Shown in pieces: positions 43,880-51,921 of a stretch of 64,000 bases of DNA. Made by a program: the position numbers and the translations under genes. The notes beneath the pieces were generated by a model, which was not told the origin of the DNA, ran no database searches, and worked only from the letters and a program-made list of their open reading frames with translations. Each line of letters begins with the position of its first letter. Positions within the stretch are counted from its first letter, which is position 1. Origin of the DNA: JAJEFO01 sp965209045 (GTDB lineage Bacteria; Pseudomonadota; Alphaproteobacteria; Rhodobacterales; Rhodobacteraceae); the NCBI GenBank assembly GCA_965209045.1, contig CBDBPW010000003.1:1-64000 (forward strand), read 5' to 3'.

Positions 43880-45553
43880 GGGTGTAGCCCAGATTAGTTG
43901 CTCATGCCGCGATGGCCTGATTCGCCCGCCAGTCGAGGAAGTCGGGCACCCTGAGGTTCATGGCGCAGCTCTTGAGAGCGAGCATCGCGTTCGCGCCCCT
44001 CTCCGACCAGCGTGTTCCCGAGCGCTTGAGGCGCAGCCCGAACTGGCGACAGCCACCCTCCACGACACCGCTTCCGACCTGCATGCCCAGGTCGCGGCAC
44101 CTGTCGTACCGCATCCTCTCGATGTTCTTGCAGAAGTACCGACAGCAGTCCTCCACCGCCTTGTGCCGGCCGCTGAAGGGTTCCAGCTCCCGGACCACCC
44201 TGTCGGCCCGCCCCGCCTCGATGTCCGCCTTCACCTTCGCGAAGCGCCGGTCCCGCTCCGGCCCCTCCGGGAGGATCGCCTTCACGGCGTCGGACGCGTA
44301 TTCCAGCGCGTGGAACTGGTCGAGCACGAAGGTGACCTTCCCGCCCCCGAGGACCTCGTCGCAGGTGTTCCTGATCCATTCGGCTCCGTCGGAGATCACG
44401 ATGACCTCCCCGGCGTCGTGCAGCCCGCGCCGCCGCGCCTCGCGGCCGAGGCGCATGGCGAAGTCCGAGGGGTCCCTGCTTCCCGACGCCGCCGCCGCGC
44501 TGTCGATGAGGCAGCTGAAGCTCTCGCTGCCCCGGTCCTTGAGCGCCGCGCCGGTCTCGGGGTCGCGCCCCTCGGCGGTGTACATGACGGCCAGTTTCGC
44601 CTCGCGCGTCTTCGCGCTCCCGTCCTCCTGCTTGCCGGCGACGCCCTCGGTCTCCTCCTTCCGCATCGGGATCCCGGTCCCGTCGATCGAGAGATGCATG
44701 CGCGTTTCCGGGGGCCTGCCGTCCACCACCTCCCCGCGCTCGAACCGCAGCGCCTCCTCGCCGAGCGCCAGCGACCAGCGCTGCAGCGAGCTCGACGAGG
44801 CGTCCAGGCCCGCAAGGTTCGCGATGTGCCCGCTCGCCGCCTCGAAGCTCATCATCGGCACCGTCTCGGCCATGACGCTCGCCATCCCCGGCGTGAAGGC
44901 GCTGCCCTCCAGGCCCAGCACCTGGTCCAGCGGGAAGCAGCCCTTGCCGCACGACCGGCAGCGGTAGTGGCTGCGCTTCACCTCCACCCTGCCCAGCCGC
45001 GTGAGCCACGATTTCCTCCTGCCCGTCCCGTGCCGGACCATCGGCCTGCCGCAGCCCTCGCACCTCGGCGCCGGCAGCGCTCCGTCAAGCTGCTCGAACA
45101 GATGCTTCAGCGCCGCCGCGCCGCCGCCGAGGGAGGCGTCCCGGAGCGCACGCTCCACGCCGTCGAGGTCCGGGGCGCCCGACGCGAGGTCCGCCGCCAG
45201 CTTCGGCATCCGCGGGCCAAACTCCGCCGAAACCGCCTCCAGCAGCGCCGGAAGCGGCCCGTCCCCGGCGATGTCCAGGCTCCGCACCTCGCCGTCCTCC
45301 AGCCAGTACCGGGTGTGCCCGCCATCATGCGGCCGGACCACCGCCGCACCTTCCTCTCCCAAGCCTTCCAGATACGCCACCGCGTCCGGATGCCGATGAC
45401 CGTGATCCCCCTCGCCATGCGCCATGGTTCGTGCTCCTGCCAGTTGCCTGCAACGGCGCGCCGCCGGCCGGTTCCTCCGGCCGTTGTCGGGCACGCAGCC
45501 GCCGCAGCGTAGCAAGGGCAAATCAAAACTGGCAACTAAATTGGGCTACACCC
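43880..45553. mobile_element. ISKra4-family insertion sequence
   Basis: The inverted ends are GGGTGTAGCCCA-GA-TTAGTTGC at the left and its imperfect complement at the right (GCAACTAAATTGGGCTACACCC, read as two parts). The 9-bp target duplication is CGACCAAAG (39992-40000 and 45554-45562). The left copy is displaced by the ISAs1 element, which landed in the first three bases of the ISKra4 end. One transposase gene on the minus strand fills the element. Confidence 0.85.
43902..45425 (-). CDS. ISKra4-family transposase
   Basis: 507 residues from the ATG at 45423-45425 (complement); codons upstream in frame give a Cys/Arg-rich tail that is unlikely. A zinc-binding N-terminal region (CEGCGRPM...CRSCGKGCFPLD) precedes a DDE-type core: HLSIDGTGIPMRKEE (Asp), VIVISDGAEWIRN (Asp), FVLDQFHALEY and GSGVVEGGCRQFG (Glu). 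The C-terminus is RSGTRWSERGANAMLAL, typical of the family. The frame is intact. Confidence 0.9.
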   Translation of the reverse strand: MAHGEGDHGHRHPDAVAYLEGLGEEGAAVVRPHDGGHTRYWLEDGEVRSLDIAGDGPLPALLEAVSAEFGPRMPKLAADLASGAPDLDGVERALRDASLGGGAAALKHLFEQLDGALPAPRCEGCGRPMVRHGTGRRKSWLTRLGRVEVKRSHYRCRSCGKGCFPLDQVLGLEGSAFTPGMASVMAETVPMMSFEAASGHIANLAGLDASSSSLQRWSLALGEEALRFERGEVVDGRPPETRMHLSIDGTGIPMRKEETEGVAGKQEDGSAKTREAKLAVMYTAEGRDPETGAALKDRGSESFSCLIDSAAAASGSRDPSDFAMRLGREARRRGLHDAGEVIVISDGAEWIRNTCDEVLGGGKVTFVLDQFHALEYASDAVKAILPEGPERDRRFAKVKADIEAGRADRVVRELEPFSGRHKAVEDCCRYFCKNIERMRYDRCRDLGMQVGSGVVEGGCRQFGLRLKRSGTRWSERGANAMLALKSCAMNLRVPDFLDWRANQAIAA

Positions 45554-45562
45554 CGACCAAAG

Positions 45563-45971
45563 TACGGCGCGCGTTTCGGACGTGTACCGGTCCAGTTGCG
45601 CGACAGTCCAGATGAGACTTCTGCCATCGAGATTGTCACGCATAAGGCGAGGCTTGGGAAGTGGCGCGCCACGACCGCGGTTCCAAGGCGCCCATTTCAA
45701 CGAGTTCGGTCTCCAGCGATGTTCAATGCCGTGCCGATTGACGTCGGTGCCGGAACTGTCTTGCCAGGTTCGGGAATCATGGTCGCTCATGCGCAGGAGT
45801 CCGTGCTTGAGTTCGGGAGCCCGTTGCGGAAGGCCCCAAACGAGACAATCGCGGTATGGGCGGTCATTGCTGGCCGTCCCTGCCGCGATGGACCAGCGCA
45901 AGGACGCAATCTTGCTTATGGGGAGAGACAAGAAGAAGACCTGGGCCCCTGTCCCGTGGTGGGCGGCGAAA
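45563..45971. other. Region with a relic insertion-sequence end
   Basis: No supported gene. 45761-45829 (TTGCCAGGTTCGGG...GGTCGCTCATGCGCAGGA...GTTGCGG) is a clear but diverged match to the right end of the IS1111-like element (near 21627-21695). It looks like a remnant of an older relative. The rest is unassigned. Confidence 0.5.
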
Positions 45972-47003
45972 TCACGCGAATTCTCCGTCATGAGCTTTGC
46001 AAGAAACGAGCAAACCGGAATTCTGGGACTCGCTGGCTCGTTGTGCAATGAATGAAGCCATGTAGCCGTCGACTAGATTCGGCGAGACCGCACCGCCACT
46101 GCCGACGGCATCGAGAAACGCCGTGTCCTGAATGAGATAGGCTTCGGGATAGCGGGCAAACCAGTCGGGTGAGATCGGACCGCGATGCAGGCCGCCAGCA
46201 TCTTCGTGGAACACCAATGGCTCGGCGGGATTGGGAACTGACAGACGGCCGCCGGCGCCAAAGGCCTCGACGCGCTGGTCATAGCCGTAGCTCGTGCGCC
46301 AACTGTTCTGGATGACTACCTGCTGGCCGCGCGTGCCACGCATTATCGTCGTCGCAGTGTCGATATGACCCACACTGGCATAGCGTGGATTGATCAGGGC
46401 GCTGCCCAGGCACAAGAGTTCGGAAATCTCGTCATCGAGCAACCAGCGTGTCAAGTCAAAGTCGTGGATGGCTGTCTCGAAGAGCAACCCCGCTGACTTG
46501 TCGAGCGACTCCACGGATGGAGCGGAAAAATCCCGGCTGACGATACGCAATTGTTCAATTTCGCCGATGTCGTTTGCCAGGATGCGTCGTTTCAGGGCCG
46601 CCATGTTCGGGTCAAAGCGGCGGTTGAAGCCCAATTGTATTCGATCCGCGAAAGGCTTGAGTGCCGGCATGGCCGCGACGATGGACGCCATGTCGCACCC
46701 CAAGGGTTTTTCACAGAACACATAGGCTCCACTTGGGACGATCTGAACCAACTGTTCCACATGTGCTGCCGCGGGCGTGACCACAAAATATGCATCGAAC
46801 GCGTTCGAGGACAGCGCCTCGGCCAGCGGCAGCCATTCGGCCCCGAGCTCGCCGGCCAGTTTCTGCGCGCGCAATGGGTCGACATCGCAAAGGCTGAGGC
46901 CAGACAAGTTGGAATGCCTGAGAATGGACTCGCCGTGCAGCCTTCCCATGCCGCCGCATCCCAAGAGGCAGACACTGAGTCCGCGTTTCTCAACCGCAGT
47001 CAT
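45972..47003 (-). CDS. Gfo/Idh/MocA oxidoreductase, inositol 2-dehydrogenase (IolG)-like
   Basis: 343 residues from the ATG at 47001-47003 (complement), overlapping the IolE-like gene by 14 bp. Rossmann motif LLGCGGMGRLHGESI, family motif VFCEKPLGCDMASI, and the substrate-site segment LLFETAIHDFDLTRWLL with Asp/His at catalytic positions. Also NRRFDPNMAALK, as in IolG. The family oxidises myo-inositol and similar polyols with NAD. Translational coupling to an IolE-like dehydratase supports an inositol-like or amino-sugar pathway. It is complete, unlike the split family member at 19179-24065. Confidence 0.88.
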   Translation of the reverse strand: MTAVEKRGLSVCLLGCGGMGRLHGESILRHSNLSGLSLCDVDPLRAQKLAGELGAEWLPLAEALSSNAFDAYFVVTPAAAHVEQLVQIVPSGAYVFCEKPLGCDMASIVAAMPALKPFADRIQLGFNRRFDPNMAALKRRILANDIGEIEQLRIVSRDFSAPSVESLDKSAGLLFETAIHDFDLTRWLLDDEISELLCLGSALINPRYASVGHIDTATTIMRGTRGQQVVIQNSWRTSYGYDQRVEAFGAGGRLSVPNPAEPLVFHEDAGGLHRGPISPDWFARYPEAYLIQDTAFLDAVGSGGAVSPNLVDGYMASFIAQRASESQNSGLLVSCKAHDGEFA

Positions 47004-47913
47004 GATTCGGGTTCCTGTCAAACGGGATGGCGTGACGTTCAAGCAATTCGGAAATATGCGAGAAGCCGGTTTTCGCCATGGCGAGCGGTGGCGCCTTCAC
47101 TGGGTCTTGCTCTGCTTCGATCACGAGCCAGCCATCGTAGCCGAGCTCCGCAATTCTACTGATCAGCGGGCCGTAGTCTAGGTCGCCGTCGCCCGGTACC
47201 GTGAAGACGCCCTCATGCACTGCCTCATCAAGTGTCTGCCTGTGTGGGTCGAGAGTGTCTCGGACAGATCTGCGAATGTCCTTCAGGTGAATGTGGGCTA
47301 TCCGGCTCCACCATCTTTCCATTACGACCCTGTAGTCGCCTCCTGCCATTGCCAGGTGACCGGTGTCGAGAAGAAGTCGAAGAGGTTCACCTGCAGCGGA
47401 CATGAATCGATCAATCTCGTCCACGGTTTCAACCGGCATCATGACATGGGGATGATACACCAGTTGCAGACCGGATTCACTTGCACGGCTTGCGAAGTCC
47501 GTCACGCGCCGAGCGTAAGCTTGCAGGTCAAGACCATCCAGGGGTGGCGTCTGTGAAATGGCCGCCGCAGAACCTCCCACCGGTCCGGCCGCGCACTCCC
47601 CGTAGACCATTACACGGCACCCAAGCGCCGCGAGGTGCCTTATCATGGGCAACGCTTCCGGCCATTCATCCTCGACAGGTCGCTCGGCAAGGAATCCGGA
47701 ATACCAGGACGTGACTGGCTCAAGTCCGAATCTTGCAAGGGTTGCAATGACAGTTTCAGGCTGCTTCGGAAATTTTCGACCCAGTTCAATGCCGGTGAAC
47801 CCGGCCTGCGCCGCTTCCGCAATGCAAGTTTCGTAACTGATGTCGTCGCCGAGTTCCAATATCGCTTCGTTGGTCCAACTCAAGGGACTGACACCAAGTT
47901 GCACTTTGTTCAT
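46990..47913 (-). CDS. Sugar isomerase/epimerase TIM barrel, IolE-like (myo-inosose dehydratase family)
   Basis: A 307-residue TIM-barrel protein. The N-terminus LGVSPLSWTNEAILELGDDISYETCIAEAAQAGFTGIELG (read in two parts) closely follows IolE, with its SWTND-LPELGG and GIELGNKFP signatures. Metal ligands are seen in LVYHPHVMMPVET (His), LLLDTGHLAMAGGD (Asp/His), IHLKD and VIEAEQDPVKAPPL (Glu). IolE dehydrates 2-keto-myo-inositol. The downstream gene is an IolG-like dehydrogenase, giving a plausible two-step unit. Other iol genes are not in the window, so the substrate could be another cyclitol or keto-sugar. Confidence 0.82.
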   Translation of the reverse strand: MNKVQLGVSPLSWTNEAILELGDDISYETCIAEAAQAGFTGIELGRKFPKQPETVIATLARFGLEPVTSWYSGFLAERPVEDEWPEALPMIRHLAALGCRVMVYGECAAGPVGGSAAAISQTPPLDGLDLQAYARRVTDFASRASESGLQLVYHPHVMMPVETVDEIDRFMSAAGEPLRLLLDTGHLAMAGGDYRVVMERWWSRIAHIHLKDIRRSVRDTLDPHRQTLDEAVHEGVFTVPGDGDLDYGPLISRIAELGYDGWLVIEAEQDPVKAPPLAMAKTGFSHISELLERHAIPFDRNPNHDCG

Positions 47914-48712
47914 GGCCGAAACTGCCCGAGTCGTGGTGTGTCGTTGTATGTGCCTGGTTCCATTCAGACGCTATTGGTAGGTGCTTGCTGCTGCAGCCGC
48001 AAGACATCATCCACATCATCCTGGTTCGGGTCGGACCCATGCGAAATGCCCCGAACCGGGCGACGTCTCGCTGGAGGTCGGTGCTGCTGGTGGCCCGCCT
48101 CGACGGCTGCCTGAACCGCAGCAACTACGGCCCGTCCGGACGCAAGGTCGTCTGGGAGCGCCGCGCGCGCATGTCGGCAGGCGCGCAAACGATGGAGAGG
48201 ACCGTCAAGCATGGCGCGCCCAGCGCGCTGCAAAACTTGAATGTCCGGACTGGAAATGACCGATGGGAAGGTCGCGTCGTTTGGATGAAAAGGCGAGGGC
48301 CCGGCGGCAGGTGCCGGCCGCGTCAGGCGACGGGAACACCGTCCCGCCTTTTCTGGCGGCGCGAACGGCGTCCACGAGAGCGGACGGCATCTTGGAGAGA
48401 TTGACGACGGTTCTCCTGTGGATGCGCCTTCCCCCTCGGAGGAGGACTGCGGGAGGGGAGGAGCGGCTCGGCGTGACGCCGACGCCGAGAGCCACGGATC
48501 TGGAACATGGATCCAGCGGAGGACCCAAGGCTCGGGCGCAAACCCCGAGCCCCTTAAGGGTTTCGCGTGATGCCGGCGGAAGATTCCTGGCTTGATGTTC
48601 CGGCTAGCGCTGCACGCAGGCCAGCGATGCCGATTGCCCGGAGTGCCGTGCCAACAGCAGGCACAGGGGTCGAGTGAATGTTTCCTTTGTGAGTTTGCCG
48701 CGCTTTCGAGAA
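47914..48712. other. Long intergenic region between IolE-like and glycosidase genes
   Basis: About 800 bp without a recognised gene. Open frames on both strands lack binding sites and family motifs. It should contain the promoter of the iol-like pair near 47920-48000, but I could not define boxes with confidence and found no copy of the two operator types. Confidence 0.45.
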
Positions 48713-50671
48713 CTACCGGGCGCAAGAAAGCGACATGCGAAAACGGTACGCGAAGTTGCCTTCGCACCACATCGGGAAATTTGTGCCCCACTTGTTGTTG
48801 TGCAGGCAAAACCTCACGCCCCGCCGCATCGCGATGACGCCGCGAAAGAATGGCAGGAATGGCGCCTCGGCAGGCCCGGCCAGCGGGCAATCCAACGGCG
48901 CGATCCGCAGATGCTGGCTGTCTGATGTCATGCAGCTTACCGATTGGACGGCATGGAGCTGTCTGTTTCCGTTCTTGACTACGGCTCTGGGGTCCACATC
49001 GTAGTCAAGCTTGCGAAAGCGCCAACTTCCTGGATCCACCGTCGGTGCGAAGGTGACGAACGATGCCTCCGGCATCCGGTTCGCCGGTTTGTCGAACAAA
49101 CAAACCGTGACTTCCAGCGTGTCGCGATCAATGAACCGATAGCGGATTTCTGGCGCGCCTGGAGCGCCCAGATCATCCGCTGCGGTTTCCGAGAACTGGA
49201 ACTTTCCGATTGCATGGCTGCCGCCTTCCATTGCCACGCCCATCCATTTCGGCTCGAAGATGCCCGAACGGGCGGTGCACGAATGTTCCAACCCGGGTTT
49301 CCCATGGTCCCGCACGCTCCAGTAGGCGAACTGTGTCAAGTAACTCTCTGCATAATCGTGGTAATCCTGCGCATCGTAACTCTCATAGGTGAGTGCGGCC
49401 AGTTGCCCCTCGGCGCTCTCCAAGTCGCAGCCATTGGGAAAGCGCACACGGATGAGCCCGCCTGTTGCCTTGTCGAAGTCCAGTTTGCCATCGCCAAGAG
49501 TTAGCGATCCTCGCTTTCGAACCGCAGTGGCCGTTGGCTGCAGGCACGAGGGAGTGGCAGCACGTTCGGCTTCTTCGCGATCCTCGCGGGCCAAGACCGA
49601 AATCGCGTCATCGATCAGTGCCTCCTGCTCGCGCCAGGAACGCTCAGTCAGGGCAAACCTGGAGTCGAATTGTCTGGCGGTCTCGAAGTCCTGTCGGTCC
49701 CAGGCCGCTTCGTCGCGAAGGAAGGTCTTTATGTCGACGCCCCAGGTGTGCTCGGCAACCATACACAATCGGCGGCCCATTGCTTCGCGTTGCGGAGTCA
49801 ATCCCTCGCGCGCCCATTTGCCGTAGAGTCGCCTCAGTGCCAAATATCTTGACATTTTGGTCGGCGCCGTTCCGACCCCATGGATCCAGCTGTCGGCAAT
49901 CTCATCGGTAACAACCGGAAACCTCTCACGTTGCTTCCACAGCAGGTCACCATACTCGTTGAGCGTCGAAGCCGCAATGATCGTGCCGGGATTGTCACGC
50001 GCCATCAGCCGATGGGTTTCAACGACCTGAGCGATGCTCTGCGGACCCATGTTGTCCGTGGCATGCCCGAATCCAATCCCTTCATCCATTTCGCCGGGGA
50101 AATACGTTGCGCCGTACTCGCTTTGATACATGACAACAAGTTCTTCTCCTCCGGTGGCTCGCCAACGGAATACCGGCGGCACGTCCGGCGGAGTGCTGGC
50201 GGAATTGACCCCGATGTGAAGGAAGCGGATTCCGGCCGCAGCCATCAACGGCACAATGCCCAGCGTGTGGCCAGGGACATCCGTCAGCTTGGCCCCCGTC
50301 GTTGCGCGACCGAACCGGCGATCCAGATCTCGGCTGAATCCCAACCCGGCCTTGAACAATTCCGCGGAAAGCAACTCCGTATGTGTCGTGTAGGGCAGCG
50401 CATGCCAGGTGATTGTCCCATTCTCGATCGCGTCCTCAAGTTTCCGCCTGCCCTCTGTCGTTGCCTGTTCAAGGTGCTCATGGATCAGCCAGGCGCCGGC
50501 TGTCCAAATGAATTTCGGACTATCGGGGTCTTCGTGCCAAAAGTGCTTGGCGGTCCGGATCGCCATTGGAATGAAGTGGTCGTGATATTGTTGGCGCACG
50601 CCAGCGGCGTAGTCGGTGAACCCGACATCAAGATGGGTCTTGAAGACCAGGTGGACCTTTCTCCTCGCCAT
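48713..50671 (-). CDS. Glycoside hydrolase of the GH38-like/DUF5054 group (alpha-mannosidase-like)
   Basis: 652 residues from the ATG at 50669-50671 (complement), preceded by GGAG nine bases upstream; earlier Met codons are in frame but lack a site. The beginning ARRKVHLVFKTHLDVGFTDYA contains the T-H-L-D-V-G-F-T-D motif that carries the zinc ligands of GH38-type catalytic domains. Further conserved-looking segments are FIWTAGAWLIHE, WHALPYTTHTELL, LTDVPGHTLGIVPLMAAAGI and VAEHTWGVDIK. The C-terminal half is beta-rich. There is no signal peptide, so it would act inside the cell on an imported glycoside. It sits directly behind a dead LacI end and upstream of the iol-like genes on the same strand. 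Confidence 0.8.
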   Translation of the reverse strand: MARRKVHLVFKTHLDVGFTDYAAGVRQQYHDHFIPMAIRTAKHFWHEDPDSPKFIWTAGAWLIHEHLEQATTEGRRKLEDAIENGTITWHALPYTTHTELLSAELFKAGLGFSRDLDRRFGRATTGAKLTDVPGHTLGIVPLMAAAGIRFLHIGVNSASTPPDVPPVFRWRATGGEELVVMYQSEYGATYFPGEMDEGIGFGHATDNMGPQSIAQVVETHRLMARDNPGTIIAASTLNEYGDLLWKQRERFPVVTDEIADSWIHGVGTAPTKMSRYLALRRLYGKWAREGLTPQREAMGRRLCMVAEHTWGVDIKTFLRDEAAWDRQDFETARQFDSRFALTERSWREQEALIDDAISVLAREDREEAERAATPSCLQPTATAVRKRGSLTLGDGKLDFDKATGGLIRVRFPNGCDLESAEGQLAALTYESYDAQDYHDYAESYLTQFAYWSVRDHGKPGLEHSCTARSGIFEPKWMGVAMEGGSHAIGKFQFSETAADDLGAPGAPEIRYRFIDRDTLEVTVCLFDKPANRMPEASFVTFAPTVDPGSWRFRKLDYDVDPRAVVKNGNRQLHAVQSVSCMTSDSQHLRIAPLDCPLAGPAEAPFLPFFRGVIAMRRGVRFCLHNNKWGTNFPMWCEGNFAYRFRMSLSCAR

Positions 50672-50696
50672 GACCGGCCACTCCATTGATGTTTGC

Positions 50697-50870
50697 TCAG
50701 GCAACGGTTCCATGAACGATCAGTTTGCCTTCGATCCGCTCAAACAGTGATGACGCTGCCGGGTGCTCCAGCCGGTTCCGAATGAGCCGGGCCAATGCCC
50801 GCGCCCGCTCGTCAATATCAAGTCCGAAAGTCGTAAGGTAGTAGCTCGTGACTGCCAGAAACCCCCCTCG
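50697..50870 (-). pseudogene. LacI-family regulator, C-terminal relic
   Basis: The last 57 codons read RGGFLAVTSYYLTTFGLDID, then ERARALARLIRNRLEHPAAS and ERIEGKLIVHGTVA, the normal end of a LacI sensor domain. The rest of the gene is absent upstream. It stops 25 bp before the glycosidase start, so it was probably the regulator of that operon before deletion. Confidence 0.65.
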
Positions 50871-51240
50871 TACGGCGATTGCAATGGGAATTCTTGTGAG
50901 CCGTCCATTGTCAAGCCCTCTTCCGTTGCCGCTTCGAGGCCACGATGCATCCTCCGATCGCGGATGCTTGGCAGCTTCCTTTCCCGACAGCTTCGTGGAG
51001 CAGCGAAGGCTCTCCGGGCGGAACGTCGCCTCCAAAAGCGCGCAACGCGCGTCTCAACTCCAGTCCGGTTCGGAATCCAGCTTGCGCCGGTCCGTGACCC
51101 TGATGCCTCGTTCAGGCAGTGCGACGTTCCGAACGGACGGGATCCATCCATAAGACGGTGCCGCGAGTTGCGGACAACCCAACTCCCAAACGATCACGCG
51201 CCCGCCCGGTTTCCTCCTCGGCCCCGTCGAGCCGCCTCGG
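50871..51240. other. Unassigned stretch between LacI relic and IS110 relic
   Basis: I see no gene, motif or notable repeat on either strand. It lies where the N-terminal part of the lost LacI gene would have been. Confidence 0.4.
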
Positions 51241-51716
51241 AATTCAGTGTTGTCTGCTCCGCCGCTGTCCTGCCAGCTGGCACTCTCCGGAGCGGTTCAT
51301 GCTGACGGCTGAAGCCGGGCGCCCGAGGGCACCAGGCTGCAGGTCGCGTACCTCCCGAGCGTGATCAGCAGCTTGCGGGCGACCGCGACGATGCCCCGCT
51401 TGCTCGACCGCCCGTCGCGGGCTGCGCAGTAGTCGCGGAACCATCGCGACCTCGCTGTCCGGCTGCCAGCGCACCCAGCGCCACGCCATCTGGATCAGGT
51501 GCTTGCGCAGGGTCGGGTTCCCCGCCTTGCTGACGCCCTGTCCGTGCGAAACGCCTCCGTCTCGCCCCGGTCCCACGCCGCCAGGGCGCGGATCATCCGC
51601 TTGGCGTCTATCCGGTCCGTCTTCGCCGCCTTCGCCCGGCGAGCGGCCCCCGGACCGGTCGGATCGCACATCACCACGTCGATGCGCCGGTCCTCACGGA
51701 CGCCGAGCCGACGCAA
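51241..51716 (-). pseudogene. IS110-family transposase relic
   Basis: Two frames on the minus strand carry IS110 pieces: an N-terminal part LGVREDRRIDVVMCDP...AAKTDRIDAKRMIRAL with the KTDRIDA motif, and a C-terminal part GVSKAGNPTLRKHLIQMAW, WRWVRWQPDSEVA, typical of the transposase_20 end. The middle (about 200 residues) is missing and the frame is shifted. It is a different lineage from the IS1111-like copies. It ends about 130 bp upstream of the sugar ABC operators. Confidence 0.75.
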
Positions 51717-51849
51717 CCAAGTTAAGTCCTTGAATGAGTTATGTTCTCAGAGGCTTTGAATTGGAGGAGGCGGCCCGATGTGGACCTTGCAAGCCGATGG
51801 CCCGTCGAGGCGCGCTGTCAGGCTCAAGGAGCAAAGTTCGCCGTGCAGA

Positions 51850-51865
51850 ATGTATACGTTCACAT
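51850..51865. promoter_or_regulatory. LacI-type operator upstream of the sugar ABC operon, distal site
   Basis: ATGTATACGTTCACAT matches its own complement at 12 of 16 positions and fits ATGT-N4-CG... type LacI-family operators. A -35-like TTCACA (51859-51864) overlaps it. Confidence 0.55.
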
Positions 51866-51870
51866 ATCTA

Positions 51871-51886
51871 ATGTAATCGTATACAT
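51871..51886. promoter_or_regulatory. LacI-type operator upstream of the sugar ABC operon, proximal site
   Basis: ATGTAATCGTATACAT is self-complementary at 12 of 16 positions and shares ATGTA...ACAT ends and the central CG with the distal site. The centres are 21 bp apart, two helical turns. A -10-like TACATA (51882-51887), 17 bp from the TTCACA, overlaps it. The LacI gene at 57107 is the likely ligand-responsive repressor. Confidence 0.55.
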
Positions 51887-51921
51887 AGTGACAGATAGAA
51901 CAGCTCGATGGGAGAAGAATC

